In this document: one piece after another, positions 32,972-42,384 of the stretch
Layout of the letters: each line of letters begins with the position of its first letter
Position numbering within the stretch: the stretch's first letter is position 1
Origin: DASXKD01 sp963734725
GTDB lineage: Bacteria; Actinomycetota; Actinomycetes; Streptosporangiales; Streptosporangiaceae
Direction: 5' to 3'
NCBI GenBank assembly: GCA_963734725.1
Contig: CAVTIX010000011.1
Location: 1 to 64,000, forward strand
Length of the DNA: 64,000 bases
Position numbers and translations under genes: made by a program
Notes under the pieces: generated by a model
The model's database searches: none
What the model was told of the DNA's origin: nothing
The model's input: only the letters and a program-made list of their open reading frames with translations

Positions 32972-33972
32972 CCATGCCGTTGCGACAGAGCGTGCGGATC
33001 GGGACCTACCTGATGCGCCAGAAGCTGGCGCGCAAGGACAAGTTCCCCCTCCTGGTCGAGCTGGAACCGCTGTTCGCGTGCAACCTCAAATGCGCCGGCT
33101 GCGGGAAGATCCAGCAGCCGCACACGCTGCTGAAACAGCGGATGCCAGTGGCGCAGGCGATCGGGGCGATCGAGGAGTGCGGGGCGCCGATGGTATCCAT
33201 CGCCGGCGGCGAGCCGCTGATGCACCCGCAGATCCACGAGATCGTCGCGGAGCTGATCAAGCGCAAGAAGTACGTGTTCCTCTGCACGAACGCGCTGCTG
33301 ATTCCCAAGCACATCGACAAATTCAAGCCGTCCCGGTACTTCGCCTGGGCGGTGCACATCGACGGGCTGGCCGAGCGGCACGACGAGTCGGTCTGCAAGG
33401 AGGGCGTGTTCGACCAGGCGGTCGCGGCGATCAAGGAATGCCAGAGCCGCGGCTTCCGGGTCACCACCAACACCACGTTCTTCAACACCGACACCCCGCA
33501 GACCGTCATCGACGTGCTGAACTACCTCAACGACGATCTCGGCGTGGACGAGATGATGATCTCCCCGGCCTACGCCTACGAGAAGGCGCCGGACCAGGAG
33601 CACTTCCTCGGCGTAACCGAGACCAGGGAGTTGTTCCGCAAGGCGTTCGCCGACGGCAACCGGCGGCGCTGGCGGCTCAACCATTCCCCATTGTTCCTGG
33701 ACTTCCTGGAGGGCAAGGCCGACTTCGCCTGCACCGCGTGGGGGATCCCGTCCTACTCGCTGCTGGGCTGGCAGCGGCCCTGCTACCTGATGTCCGACGG
33801 GTACGTGAAGACCTACGCCGAGCTGATCGAGACCACCGACTGGGACGCCTACGGCCGCGGCAAGGACCCGCGGTGCGCGAACTGCATGGCGCACTGCGGT
33901 TATGAGCCGTCCGCCGTCCTGGCCACCATGGGCTCGCTGAAGGAGTCGCTGCGCGCCATGCGAGGCGTCTGA
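32968..33972 (+). CDS. hpnH: Adenosyl-hopene transferase HpnH (radical SAM)
   Basis: Radical SAM enzyme that adds the 5'-deoxyadenosyl group to hopene, giving adenosylhopane, the first step to extended hopanoids. 334 residues. CNLKCAGC (C38, C42, C45) is the CxxxCxxC cluster motif, AGGEPLMHP is the SAM-binding GGE motif, and the C-terminal CANCMAHCGYEPSA is conserved in HpnH. Coupled to the HpnG-IspH gene by ATGA. The cluster ends here; downstream hpn genes such as hpnO do not follow. Confidence 0.95.
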   Translation: MTMPLRQSVRIGTYLMRQKLARKDKFPLLVELEPLFACNLKCAGCGKIQQPHTLLKQRMPVAQAIGAIEECGAPMVSIAGGEPLMHPQIHEIVAELIKRKKYVFLCTNALLIPKHIDKFKPSRYFAWAVHIDGLAERHDESVCKEGVFDQAVAAIKECQSRGFRVTTNTTFFNTDTPQTVIDVLNYLNDDLGVDEMMISPAYAYEKAPDQEHFLGVTETRELFRKAFADGNRRRWRLNHSPLFLDFLEGKADFACTAWGIPSYSLLGWQRPCYLMSDGYVKTYAELIETTDWDAYGRGKDPRCANCMAHCGYEPSAVLATMGSLKESLRAMRGV

Positions 33973-33991
33973 CCGCCGTCCGCCCGGCCGG

Positions 33992-36148
33992 TCATTCCTT
34001 GTCGGTGCGCGGGAAGGGCTGCTCGCACCAGACGACCTTGCCCGCCGGGACGCGCCGGGAACCCCACCGGCCGGACAGCTTGCTGACGATCTGCAGGCCC
34101 CGGCCACGCTCGTCGTCCCGCGCCGTTTGCTGGAGCTTGGGCAGCGCGGGCGAGCTGTCCACCACCTCGCACACCAGCGCGCCCTCCTTGATCAGCCGGA
34201 GCGTGACCGGGCCCTCGGCGTACCTGATCGCGTTGGTCACCAGTTCCGAGGCCAGGAGCTGGGTGGTGTCCACCATGCTGGCGAGATCCCACTTCTCCAG
34301 CGGCTCGGCCACCAGCGCCCGGGCCTCGCGCGCCGCCGACGGCTCGCCGGCCAGCGCCCACGAGGCCTGCAGGCTGCCGTCGATCCGGGCCAGCCTGGCG
34401 ATCAGCACGGCGATGTCATCGCGGTACTGATCGGCGTAGGCGCCGGCCAGGATCGCCTTGCACAGGTCCTCCATCGACCCGGCCGCCGAGTCCGCGTCGA
34501 ACACAGACTGGAGCCGCTTGAGCCCGTCGTCGATGTCCTGCCCGCGGCTTTCCACCAGGCCGTCGGTGTAGAGGACGAACAGGCTGCCGTCCTCGATCTC
34601 GAAGGTCCGGCTGGAGATCAGGCCCTCGCCCACGCCGAGCGGCGGCGCCGGAGACACGTCGAGGAACTCGCTGTTGCCGTCCGGGCCGACCAGCAGCGGC
34701 GGCAGGTGCCCGGCCGAGGCGACCTCGCAGGTGCCGTTCACCGCGTCGTAGGTGGCGTAGGCGCAGGTGGCGAAGTGCGGCTCGCGTTCACCGATCTTCC
34801 GCATCAGCTCGTTCAGGTGCTGCAGCGACTCGGCCGGTGACAGTTCCAGCATCGCCAGCGTCTGGATCGCCGTGCGCAGCCGCCCCATGGTGACCGCCGC
34901 CCGCACGCCGTGGCCTGCCACATCGCCGACCACTAGAGCCACCCGGGCGCCGGGCAGGGGGATCGACTCGTACCAGTCCCCGCCGACCTCGATGAGCTGG
35001 CTGCCCGGGAGGTAGCGGTGCCGGACCTCGACCGACGACGGCGCCGACAGCCCGGTCGGCAGCAGGCTTCGCTGCAGGGTCAGCGCGGTGGCCCGCTCCC
35101 GGTTGTACCGCCGGGCGTTGTCGATGAAGATCGCCGCCCGGGAGGCGAACTCCATGCCGATCTCGGTGTCGTAGGCGTCGAAGGAGCGGAATCCCTTCCG
35201 CCGGTTGCACACGATGAAACCCAGCGTGGCGCCCCGCGCGTTGAGCGGTAGCAGCAGCATGGACGTCCCGGCCAGCAGCTTGGCCATCGGCCGCCGCAGC
35301 CACGATTCGGCCAGTTCCATGGCCTCGTCGGTGGTCATCGCGGGCTCGCGGACCGGCCGGCCGGTTCTCATGCACTCGGCGTAGGGCGACCCCGCCGGGT
35401 AGCGCAGCACCTCCCCGGTGGGGAACGTCGCGTCCCAGTCCGGGTTGCTGTCGTCGGTGGCGATCGCCATCCGGCGCAGCAGGTAGGAGCCGTCGCCTTG
35501 CGGGGCGGGCGGCTCGTCCGCGGCTACCAGGCTCTCCAGCAGCAGCAGGTCGGCCGAGTTGCTGAAGTGGGGGACCACGATGTTGATCAGCCCGCGGGCC
35601 ATCTGGTCGAGGTCGAGGGTCGCGCCCATCTGGCGGAACGTCTCATCGAGCAGGGCGTGCCGCATCAGCGCGGGGTCCAGGAACTGCTCCACGCTCGGCG
35701 GCGGCATGCGCAGGATGGCCAGCGCGGACGGGCTGGCGTCGCTGTCGCCGCGCATCGGCTGCAGGGTGACTACGGTGTCGATCGGGCTGCTGCGCTGGGC
35801 CCGGAAGGTGAGCACCGCGGTCGCTTCCCGGCCCGCCTTGACCGCGTCCAGCAGGCTGTTCAGCGGCGTCCCGGTGGGCGAATTGCCGACCACCAGGTCG
35901 CTGAGGTGCGTGCCAAGCAGCGACCCGTTTGGCGGGTCGAGGACTTCCTCCGAGTTCCGGTCATGCTGAACCACCCGTCCGGCCGGGTCTACGCCCAGGA
36001 TCAGTGTCCGCACGGAGGTATGTGAGAGCAGCGTAGTGATCTTTGCACGATACCCGAGTTCGACTCGCCGCTCCTGGTGACCGGAATCCTTCGGATATGC
36101 CGAAGAGGATACTTTTTGGGGCCTGATTAGCTGCGCGATGGGGCCCAA
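33992..36148 (-). CDS. PAS/GAF-PP2C-HATPase signalling phosphatase
   Basis: 718 residues. N-terminal PAS-like region (LILGVDPAGRVVQHDRNSEEVL), GAF domain at about 170-350 (NIVVPHFSNSADLLLLE to EFASRAAIFIDNARRYN), then SpoIIE/PP2C at about 365-580 (VGGDWYESIPL, VVGDVAGHGVRAAVTMG, LVLYTDGLVESRG, DDIAVLIARL). It ends with a GHKL ATPase anti-sigma kinase domain (LASELVTNAIRYAEG; GRGLQIVSKLSGRWG). It combines both enzymatic arms of a partner-switching module: a phosphatase for an antagonist and a serine kinase. Cytoplasmic; the signal sensed by PAS/GAF is unknown. Confidence 0.9.
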   Translation of the reverse strand: MGPIAQLIRPQKVSSSAYPKDSGHQERRVELGYRAKITTLLSHTSVRTLILGVDPAGRVVQHDRNSEEVLDPPNGSLLGTHLSDLVVGNSPTGTPLNSLLDAVKAGREATAVLTFRAQRSSPIDTVVTLQPMRGDSDASPSALAILRMPPPSVEQFLDPALMRHALLDETFRQMGATLDLDQMARGLINIVVPHFSNSADLLLLESLVAADEPPAPQGDGSYLLRRMAIATDDSNPDWDATFPTGEVLRYPAGSPYAECMRTGRPVREPAMTTDEAMELAESWLRRPMAKLLAGTSMLLLPLNARGATLGFIVCNRRKGFRSFDAYDTEIGMEFASRAAIFIDNARRYNRERATALTLQRSLLPTGLSAPSSVEVRHRYLPGSQLIEVGGDWYESIPLPGARVALVVGDVAGHGVRAAVTMGRLRTAIQTLAMLELSPAESLQHLNELMRKIGEREPHFATCAYATYDAVNGTCEVASAGHLPPLLVGPDGNSEFLDVSPAPPLGVGEGLISSRTFEIEDGSLFVLYTDGLVESRGQDIDDGLKRLQSVFDADSAAGSMEDLCKAILAGAYADQYRDDIAVLIARLARIDGSLQASWALAGEPSAAREARALVAEPLEKWDLASMVDTTQLLASELVTNAIRYAEGPVTLRLIKEGALVCEVVDSSPALPKLQQTARDDERGRGLQIVSKLSGRWGSRRVPAGKVVWCEQPFPRTDKE

Positions 36149-36252
36149 GTTGGGCCCGGCCGGGGCCGTGACGCCGTCCGCCGCCGCCGGCGCCGGTGCG
36201 CTACGCTCGCTGGACGACCGGGCCGCCCCGGTACCGTGGCCGAGGAGGGCCC

Positions 36253-37202
36253 ATGGCGCAGCCCCCCAGGGTGACCGTCCTGGGCAGCCTGAACACCGAC
36301 ATCTCGCTCCCGGTGCCGCATCTGCCGGCGCCCGGGGAAACCGTGCTCGCGGCGGCGGCCGCGACCTTCGGAGGCGGCGGGAAGGGGGCCAACCAGGCGG
36401 TCGCGGCGGCCCGGCTGGGCGCGGCGGTCCGGATGGCCGGCTGCCTCGGCGGCGACGAGTTCGGCGCCCGGCTGCGGGCCGGCCTGGCGGCCGAGGGGAT
36501 CGACGTGGCCGGCCTGCGCGCGATCCCGGGCGCGGTCTCGGGGCTGGCCCTGATCACCGTGGACCCGGCCGGGGAGAATTCGATCGCGGTCGCCCCCGGC
36601 GCGAACGGGCTCGCCGGTGCGGCGGAGGTGGCGGCAGCCTTCGCGGCGCCGTGTGACGTCCTGGTCCTGTCGGCGGAGATCCCCGCCGCGGCGCTCGCCG
36701 CGGCGCTCCGCCAGGCCCGGGCCGGCCGGGTGCGGACCGTGCTCAACCTCGCCCCGGTTCCGGGCGAGGCGCCCGCGCTGCTTGCCGAGGGCCCGGACTG
36801 GCTGGTGGTCAACGCGCAGGAGGCGGCTGCGGTGGCCGGTCAGCCGGCCGATGACGTGCCGGACGACCAGGCGCGGGCGCAGGCCGTCGCGGCGAGCCTG
36901 GCCAAGGGGCCGACGGCGGCCAGGTCGTGGTCACGCTGGGCGCGGCGGGGGCGGTGCTGGCCGGGCCGCGGGGAACGGCCGCGGTGCCCGGGTTCGCAGT
37001 GACGGCCGTGGATGCCGTGGGCGCCGGGGACGCGTTCGTGGGCGCGCTCGCCGTCGCGCTCGCCAGCGGCCTGGACCCGGCTGCCGCGGTCACCGCCGCC
37101 TGCGCGGCCGGGGCGGCGGCAGCCACCCGCCGGGGCGCGCAGGAGGGCCTGCCGCGGCCCGGCGACGTGTTCGCGGCGACCGGGTTCTCCTGGCCCGCCT
37201 GA
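36253..37202 (+). pseudogene. rbsK: Ribokinase, frameshifted near 36910
   Basis: PfkB-family sugar kinase phosphorylating ribose at O5. ATG at 36253 after GGAGGG. SLNTDISLPVPHLPAPGET and GGGGKGANQAVAAARLG (substrate and ATP-domain start) are read in the first frame to about 36905. VVTLGAAGAVLAG and the catalytic signature VDAVGAGDAFVGALAVAL (anion hole GAGD with the base Asp) are read one frame over to the stop at 37202. The join lies between 36905 and 36920 in a GC-rich run. All catalytic parts are present, so an error of sequence is as likely as real inactivation. Followed by a Nudix gene. Confidence 0.83.
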
Positions 37203-37233
37203 TCCGGCGTTACCTGACGGGAGGGCGTTTCGC

Positions 37234-37830
37234 ATGCCAGAAGCCGTAGCGGGAAGGAGCGTTCAGGTGCCAGAGGGCAACGGGCCGGTGATCGAGCAGA
37301 CATCAACCCGGGTGGTATACGAGACGCAGCACATGCGCCTGCGGGAGGACGGCATCCGCCGCCCGGACGGGTCCACCGGAACTTACTCGTACGTGGAGAA
37401 GCCGGACTTCGCGCTGATCATCCCGGTCGAGAACGACGGATTCCACCTGGTGGAGCAGTACCGCTACCCGGTGCGGATGCGGTGCTGGGAGTTCCCGCAA
37501 GGCACGCTTCCCGGCATGGCCGTCGCCGACGACCCCGAGCGCCTCGCCAGGGAAGAACTCCGCCAGGAGACCGGCCTGACCGCGAGCGCCCTGCGCCACC
37601 TCGGGCGCCTGCATTGCGCGCACGGCCTGGCCAGCCAGGGCTTCGACGTCTTCGTCGCCACCGGCCTGACCCCTGGCGCCCCGGAGCTGGAGCTTGAGGA
37701 GCAGGACCTGCGCAGCCAGTGGTTCGGCCGCGCGGAGGTGGAGGCGATGATCCGCCAGGGCGGTATTACCGACGACTGCACGCTCGCCGCCTACACCCTG
37801 TTCCTGCTGGCGGGCGAGTCCGCGGGCTGA
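37234..37830 (+). CDS. NUDIX hydrolase (ADP-ribose pyrophosphatase-like)
   Basis: 198 residues from the ATG at 37234, with GGGAGGG ten bases upstream. Hydrolyses nucleoside-diphosphate-X compounds; the layout fits ADP-ribose pyrophosphatases: YSYVEKPDFALIIPV, HLVEQYRYPVRMRCWEFPQGT before the Nudix helix, then ERLAREELRQETGLTA carrying the REExxxE metal ligands. The Nudix box is two residues longer than standard between Gly and the first Glu. Co-directional with ribokinase, which could supply or recycle ribose phosphates; they end at a common terminator. Confidence 0.87.
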   Translation: MPEAVAGRSVQVPEGNGPVIEQTSTRVVYETQHMRLREDGIRRPDGSTGTYSYVEKPDFALIIPVENDGFHLVEQYRYPVRMRCWEFPQGTLPGMAVADDPERLAREELRQETGLTASALRHLGRLHCAHGLASQGFDVFVATGLTPGAPELELEEQDLRSQWFGRAEVEAMIRQGGITDDCTLAAYTLFLLAGESAG

Positions 37831-37843
37831 GGTCTCCAGGAAC

Positions 37844-37876
37844 GACGAAGCCCCCGTGAATCACGGGGGCTTCGTC
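37844..37876 (+). terminator. Strong hairpin after the Nudix gene
   Basis: GACGAAGCCCCCGTG (37844-37858) and CACGGGGGCTTCGTC (37862-37876) are perfect 15-bp arms with a three-base loop, 14 bases after the stop. No T-run follows, as is common for actinobacterial terminators. Confidence 0.85.
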
Positions 37877-38126
37877 CGGCACGCCCGTAGATCATCCAGC
37901 ACGGCACTGATCCACGGACCCGCCCTAGGGGCGCTGACGTGCGGTCGCCTCCTCGGCGAGTGGCGCCACGCGGCTCCAGCCTGACGGTATTCCGCGCGGG
38001 CAAATATTGGTTGCGGCCCGGGGGATCCAAGCACGCCAGCGATCGTTCCTAACGCGGCCGCCATGCGCCCTATTCCGCCGTTGCCAAAATTCGGTCCGCC
38101 GGGCCACCCGGTCGCCGGGCCCACCG

Positions 38127-38132
38127 TAGGAT
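38127..38132 (+). promoter_or_regulatory. -10 element of a leaderless transcript
   Basis: TAGGAT lies seven bases before the GTG at 38140, with no Shine-Dalgarno. Confidence 0.5.
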
Positions 38133-38139
38133 CGCGGGC

Positions 38140-38853
38140 GTGAGCGATCTGGACCGGGCGACGGCGCTCGGCGCCCTCGATGCCGGGTACCAGAAGGTGA
38201 CCGCCGTGACGGCCGGGCTGAGCGAGGCGGACCTGATGCGCCCGACCCGGTGCGCCGGGTGGGCCGTGGCCGATGTGCTCTACCACCAGTTGCTGGACGC
38301 CCGCCGGGCACTGCGGACGTTCGCGTCGCCGTCGGATCAGCCCGTGGACTGCGATGACGTGTCCTACTGGCGCGACTACGCCCCGGGTGAGGCCACCGCC
38401 CCGGGCGGGAACGGCACGGCCGGGTACTCCGGCGAGTCGGCGGCGCATGCGCGTTATGTCCGCATCGCCGCGTCGGCGTACCCGCCGGGCGCGCTGGCCT
38501 GGGAATGGTCCGAGACCGCGGCCGCCGCGTGCCGGGCGGGCCGGGCATGCGGGCACCGGGCAGTGACCACCCAGGGTCATGTGCTCACCGTGACCAGCTT
38601 CGCCGCCACGCTCGCGGTCGAGGCCGCCGTGCACTACCTGGACCTGACCGTGGACCTGCCCGGGGCGCCAGATCCGGATCCGGGTTCCCTGGCCCTGGTA
38701 CGGCGGGTGCTCGCCGGGCGCCTGGGTGCCCCGCTCCCGGATTCCTGGGACGACGTCACCGCCGCGCTCAAGGGAACCGGCCGGGCGCCGCTGACCGAGG
38801 AGGACCGCCGGGCCCTCGGTTCTTCGGCCGGCAAGTTCCCCCTCTTCGCCTGA
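38140..38853 (+). CDS. Mycothiol-dependent maleylpyruvate isomerase-family protein (DinB-like)
   Basis: 237 residues. N-terminal four-helix DinB/MDMPI metal-binding domain: LSEADLMRPTRCAGWAVADVLYHQLLDARR with the GW and first His ligand, then later EAAVHYLDLTVDLPG with further ligand positions. The C-terminal part (AGRLGAPLPDSWDDVTAALKGTGR) is the small alpha/beta domain of the family. Members use mycothiol as cofactor and isomerise or transfer diverse substrates; the specific one cannot be told. Apparently leaderless. Confidence 0.8.
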   Translation: MSDLDRATALGALDAGYQKVTAVTAGLSEADLMRPTRCAGWAVADVLYHQLLDARRALRTFASPSDQPVDCDDVSYWRDYAPGEATAPGGNGTAGYSGESAAHARYVRIAASAYPPGALAWEWSETAAAACRAGRACGHRAVTTQGHVLTVTSFAATLAVEAAVHYLDLTVDLPGAPDPDPGSLALVRRVLAGRLGAPLPDSWDDVTAALKGTGRAPLTEEDRRALGSSAGKFPLFA

Positions 38854-39015
38854 CCCGCGCGCCGGCTCGTCTGGTCGCCGGGCTGCAGCCGCCATCCGAT
38901 TGATCGCCGGATGCTGGCCCGTCCGTTTCGCGCGGGACCAGGCCTAGGTTAAGGATGTGTCGGCAGGCGATAGTGTGTGTTGTCCACAGTCGGGCATTGT
39001 GAGGAGCGGCTGGTC

Positions 39016-39258
39016 GTGGCCGGGGACGAATCCCTGATTGGCGCCATCGGCGTCGTTCTCATTGCCACCCGCGGCACCGAGGGTCCCGGTGAGGTCCTGG
39101 TCAAGATCCGCGGCGGGTCTGAAGCCTTCATCGCCTGGTCTGTCGAGCCGATTCCGCGGGGCTCGACCGTGCTCGTTATCAACAACCGCGGGACGCGGAC
39201 GGTGGACGTCAGCCCGTGGATAGATCCCCTCAATCCTTTTCCCGGCGATCCCGTCTGA
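39016..39258 (+). CDS. NfeD-like OB-fold protein
   Basis: 80 residues from the GTG at 39016, which has GAGGAG nine bases upstream; an in-frame GTG at 38977 would add 13. The sequence (DESLIGAIGVVLIATRGTEGPGEVLVKIRGGSEAFIAWS, then PIPRGSTVLVINNRGTRTVDVSPW) is the short OB-fold of NfeD-type proteins without membrane helices. NfeD proteins commonly partner SPFH proteins, and the next gene, nine bases on, is one. Confidence 0.78.
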   Translation: MAGDESLIGAIGVVLIATRGTEGPGEVLVKIRGGSEAFIAWSVEPIPRGSTVLVINNRGTRTVDVSPWIDPLNPFPGDPV

Positions 39259-39267
39259 GGAGCGTTC

Positions 39268-40452
39268 ATGATGTTCGGATACCGAGTTCCCGCCCCTGAC
39301 AATGCGATGATGATCTCCGGCGGCAGGCGCCGGCGGGACACCACGCCGTTCCGGGTCGTCGTCGGTCATGGCACCTTCGTCTTCCCGCTGTTCCGCAAGG
39401 CGCGCTACCTGACCTTGTCCATGCAGGAGGCCGAGGTGGCCGAGACCTGCGTCACCCGGCAGGGCATCTCCGTGAACGTCCGGGCCGTCATCGCGTTCAA
39501 GGTCGGCAACGACGACGAGAGCATCATCAACGCCGGCCAGCGGTTCCTGTCCGATCAGGACCAGATGTCCACCCTGACCGGCCGCATCTTCGCCGGCCAC
39601 CTGCGCTCGATCGTCGGCTCGATGACGGTGGAGGAGATCGTCACCGAACGCCAGAAGCTCGCGACCGAGGTCCTCGACGGCTCGAAGGGGGAGATGGCCA
39701 AGATCGGCCTGACCGTGGACTCCCTGCAGATCCAGTCGATCGACGACATGAACTCGGGCTACATCGACGCGATGGCCGCCCCGCACCGCGCTGCGATCCA
39801 GCGGCAGGCGAAGATCGCCCAGGCGCAGGCGAACCAGGCGTCCGCCGAGGCCGAGCAGGAGGCGCAGCGCAAGCAGGCCGAGTACGCGCGGCAGACCGCA
39901 GTCGTGCAGGCGCAGTACAAGGCCGAGGTGGACCAGGCCCAGGCCCAGGCGGCGCAGGCGGGCCCGCTCACCCAGGCCCAGGCCCAGATGGGGGTGATCG
40001 ACGCCCAGGCCGATCTCGCGAACCGCCAGGCCGAGCTGCGCCAGCGCCAGCTCGTCGCCGAGGTCATCAGGCCCGCGGAGGCGGAGGCGGACAAGGTCCG
40101 GATCCTGGCCCAGGCCGACGCGGAGCGGATGCGCGTCCTGGCCGCGGCGGCGGCGTCCCACGACCGGGTCGCGCTGGACCGCATGCTGATCGACCAGCTT
40201 CCGCAGATCGTCAAGGAGGCCGCCAGCGGCCTGGCCGGGGCGAACGTCAACGTGCTGAACGGCGCGGAGGGGCTGGGCGAACTCACCGCCGGCCTGGTCG
40301 CCCAGGGCCTGACCATCCTGGACTCGGTCAAGCGGAACCTGGCCGCGTCGCCCACGGTCCGCGCCGGAGCCGATCCCGGCACCGGCGACGGCGATAGCGG
40401 GGAGGCCCGGGCGCTGCCCGGCGGTTCCGTGGACGGCGAGGCCTCCCGGTAA
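39268..40452 (+). CDS. SPFH/flotillin-like protein
   Basis: 394 residues. PHB/SPFH domain at about 25-190 (VFPLFRKARYLTLSMQEAEVAE; GISVNVRAVIAFKVG; GSMTVEEIVTERQKL; IGLTVDSLQIQSIDD), then a long Ala/Gln/Glu-rich coiled coil (about 190-300) as in flotillins, with QMGVIDAQADLANRQAEL. No clear membrane helix, so membrane association would be peripheral or by oligomerisation. Organises membrane microdomains in relatives. Forms a two-gene unit with the NfeD-like protein. Confidence 0.87.
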   Translation: MMFGYRVPAPDNAMMISGGRRRRDTTPFRVVVGHGTFVFPLFRKARYLTLSMQEAEVAETCVTRQGISVNVRAVIAFKVGNDDESIINAGQRFLSDQDQMSTLTGRIFAGHLRSIVGSMTVEEIVTERQKLATEVLDGSKGEMAKIGLTVDSLQIQSIDDMNSGYIDAMAAPHRAAIQRQAKIAQAQANQASAEAEQEAQRKQAEYARQTAVVQAQYKAEVDQAQAQAAQAGPLTQAQAQMGVIDAQADLANRQAELRQRQLVAEVIRPAEAEADKVRILAQADAERMRVLAAAAASHDRVALDRMLIDQLPQIVKEAASGLAGANVNVLNGAEGLGELTAGLVAQGLTILDSVKRNLAASPTVRAGADPGTGDGDSGEARALPGGSVDGEASR

Positions 40453-40539
40453 CGAGAACCCGGCGCACCCGGGCAACCGGAGCGCACCCATGGCGCATTA
40501 GATGGGTGTGAAGCAACCGGCGAACCGGCGCGGCCCGCG

Positions 40540-41121
40540 GTGAGCGCGCGCCGGGACGAGGATTTCACCGGCTACGTCCAGGCCCGCCTGGCATGGCTGC
40601 GCCGGGTCGCATACCTGCTCTGCCAGGACTGGCAGCAAGCCGACGACCTGGTCCAGACCGCGATCACCAGCTTGTACGTGCACTGGCGGCGGGCCAGCAC
40701 GATGGAGCGCACCGACGGCTACGTCCGTACCATCCTGGTCCGGGCGTTCCTCAGCGAACGGCGCGGCGGCTGGGCGCGGCGGGTCACCTTCGCCGGCACG
40801 CTCCCGGACGCGCCCAGCGTGGGACCAGACCCCACCGACGCGCTCGACGTGCGCGCGGCGCTGGCCGGCCTCCCGCCGCGCCAGCGGGCGACCCTGGTCC
40901 TGCGGTTCTACTGCGATTTGAACGTGGACCAGGCCGCCAAGGTCCTCGGGTGCTCCGCGGGGACCGTCAAGAGCCAGACTGCCAAGGCACTGGCCAGCCT
41001 GCGCCGGGCGCTCGAACCAGCCACCGGCCATGGCCCGGCCGGCGCGGAGCAGCGCGGGAAGTCTGTCACCGGCGCCCGGGGCGCGGCCGGCCGGGGCGCA
41101 AAGGAGGCCGGTCATGGATGA
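40540..41121 (+). CDS. SigE-family RNA polymerase sigma factor (ECF-like)
   Basis: 193 residues. Region 2: FTGYVQARLAWLRRVAYLLCQDWQQADDLVQTAITSLYVHW. Region 4: LAGLPPRQRATLVLRFYCDLNVDQAAKVLGCSAGTVKSQTAKALASLR. The pattern matches the streptomycete 'SigE family' group of small sigma-70 factors. The last 40 residues are low-complexity. GTG start at 40540; the end overlaps the next gene, whose product is a membrane protein probably controlling it. Confidence 0.9.
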   Translation: MSARRDEDFTGYVQARLAWLRRVAYLLCQDWQQADDLVQTAITSLYVHWRRASTMERTDGYVRTILVRAFLSERRGGWARRVTFAGTLPDAPSVGPDPTDALDVRAALAGLPPRQRATLVLRFYCDLNVDQAAKVLGCSAGTVKSQTAKALASLRRALEPATGHGPAGAEQRGKSVTGARGAAGRGAKEAGHG

Positions 41122-42265
41122 AGCGGGCGCGCGGGCGCTGATGGAAAGGCTGAGCACGACGGCGCCGCCGCCGTCCCGCGTGGATATCGGGCTGGCCCGC
41201 CAGCGGGGGAGCGCGCGGCTGCGCAGACGTCGCTGGGCCCTGGCCGGTGCGCCGCTGCTGGCCGCGGGAGCGGTCGTGGCGCTGGTCCTGGGCATTGGCG
41301 CCATCACCGGCGGTGGCGGCAGGCCCCGCACCCCGCCCGTCCCATCAGCGCCGGCCGTGCGCCACCCGTTCAACCCGCTGGCGCCCTACGCGGCCTTCGG
41401 CTGGCTGCCGAAGGGGGTGCCGCGCAACGTGAACAGTCCCGATTCGACGCAGGCGGAGCTGCAACTGATGGTCGGCTCGGAGGCCGAGGGGGAGTTCACG
41501 CTGACCGTCTGGGCGCGCGGGACCTGCAACCTTGACGCCGCCCAGGTCCGCGGGTACCTGCTCAGGCACATCCACCCGCTGCTGAACTGCGCCCAGGACG
41601 CGGGTATGGGCTGGGCCGATACGCTGTCCCGCCCTGCGCCCGCCATCGGCGGCCGCCCGGCCTTCTGGTTCGCGGGCCAAGCGCTGGCCTGGGAGTACGC
41701 CCGGCATGCCTGGGCGACGGTGTGGGCTTCCCGGCGCGGCGCGCCCACCCCGGCCGCGACCATCGTCAAAGTCGCAGCGCACGTCAGGTACGCGGCCACC
41801 GTGAAACCGGCAGTGAAGTTCCCGTTCCAGCTCACCGGGTTGCCGACGTCGTGGCGGGTGACGTCGGTCGCCGCATGGCGCGCCACCGCGAACGGCCTGC
41901 TGGCCGGCACAAGCCACGAGCTCGGGAGCACCACCGCCGTGGGGCGCGCGGACGGGCCCGCCACGGGCACGATCGGCCAGATAGCCATCACGCCGGGGAA
42001 GGGCAGCTGCACGTTCTTCCGTGGCTCAAGGCGGATTGCCTTGTACGGGGTGACGGCCATCGTCACCGACTTCAGCGGCAGTGGCGCCCGGCCCTACCAG
42101 GGCTTGTGCATACGGGAGACGAACGGGCTCCACGTGTCCTTCCTGGAGTTCCCCGAACGGGGCCGTGCTGGATTCGCGTTCGGCGGCGTCACCGGGGTGT
42201 TCCTGCACCACCTGCGCCTGCTGGGAGCGAACCCGGCGAACTGGACGACGCGGCCCCTCGGGTAG
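41114..42265 (+). CDS. Membrane protein downstream of sigma factor (putative anti-sigma factor)
   Basis: 383 residues from the ATG at 41114 (AAGGAGG six bases upstream, start inside the end of the sigma gene). A short cytoplasmic N-terminus (EAGARALMERLSTTAPPPSRVD, then RRRRW) precedes one membrane helix at about 43-62 (LAGAPLLAAGAVVALVLGIG) and a 310-residue extracellular domain of no recognised family. This topology and coupling match putative regulators of SigE-type factors, but no zinc-binding anti-sigma motif (HxxxCxxC) is present, so the role is inference. Confidence 0.7.
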   Translation: MDEAGARALMERLSTTAPPPSRVDIGLARQRGSARLRRRRWALAGAPLLAAGAVVALVLGIGAITGGGGRPRTPPVPSAPAVRHPFNPLAPYAAFGWLPKGVPRNVNSPDSTQAELQLMVGSEAEGEFTLTVWARGTCNLDAAQVRGYLLRHIHPLLNCAQDAGMGWADTLSRPAPAIGGRPAFWFAGQALAWEYARHAWATVWASRRGAPTPAATIVKVAAHVRYAATVKPAVKFPFQLTGLPTSWRVTSVAAWRATANGLLAGTSHELGSTTAVGRADGPATGTIGQIAITPGKGSCTFFRGSRRIALYGVTAIVTDFSGSGARPYQGLCIRETNGLHVSFLEFPERGRAGFAFGGVTGVFLHHLRLLGANPANWTTRPLG

Positions 42266-42384
42266 CGGTCACGCGTGCGAGGTTGGCGCCGGCCGCGCGG
42301 TGCTGTCCCGACTGGCAAAACGCCATCCGGAACAGCACCGACGACCCACGCCGCGGTGGCACACGTTTGTGCGAAGCTGCCGGA

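Noticed and set aside
38944..40491. 515-codon minus-strand frame opposite the NfeD/SPFH genes
   Set aside because: Leu/Gly/Arg shadow pattern of coiled-coil codons read backward; no start signal.
41722..42384. Extension of hpnB upstream through the putative anti-sigma gene
   Set aside because: Out-of-frame sequence with no similarity; family N-terminus begins at the ATG at 42385.
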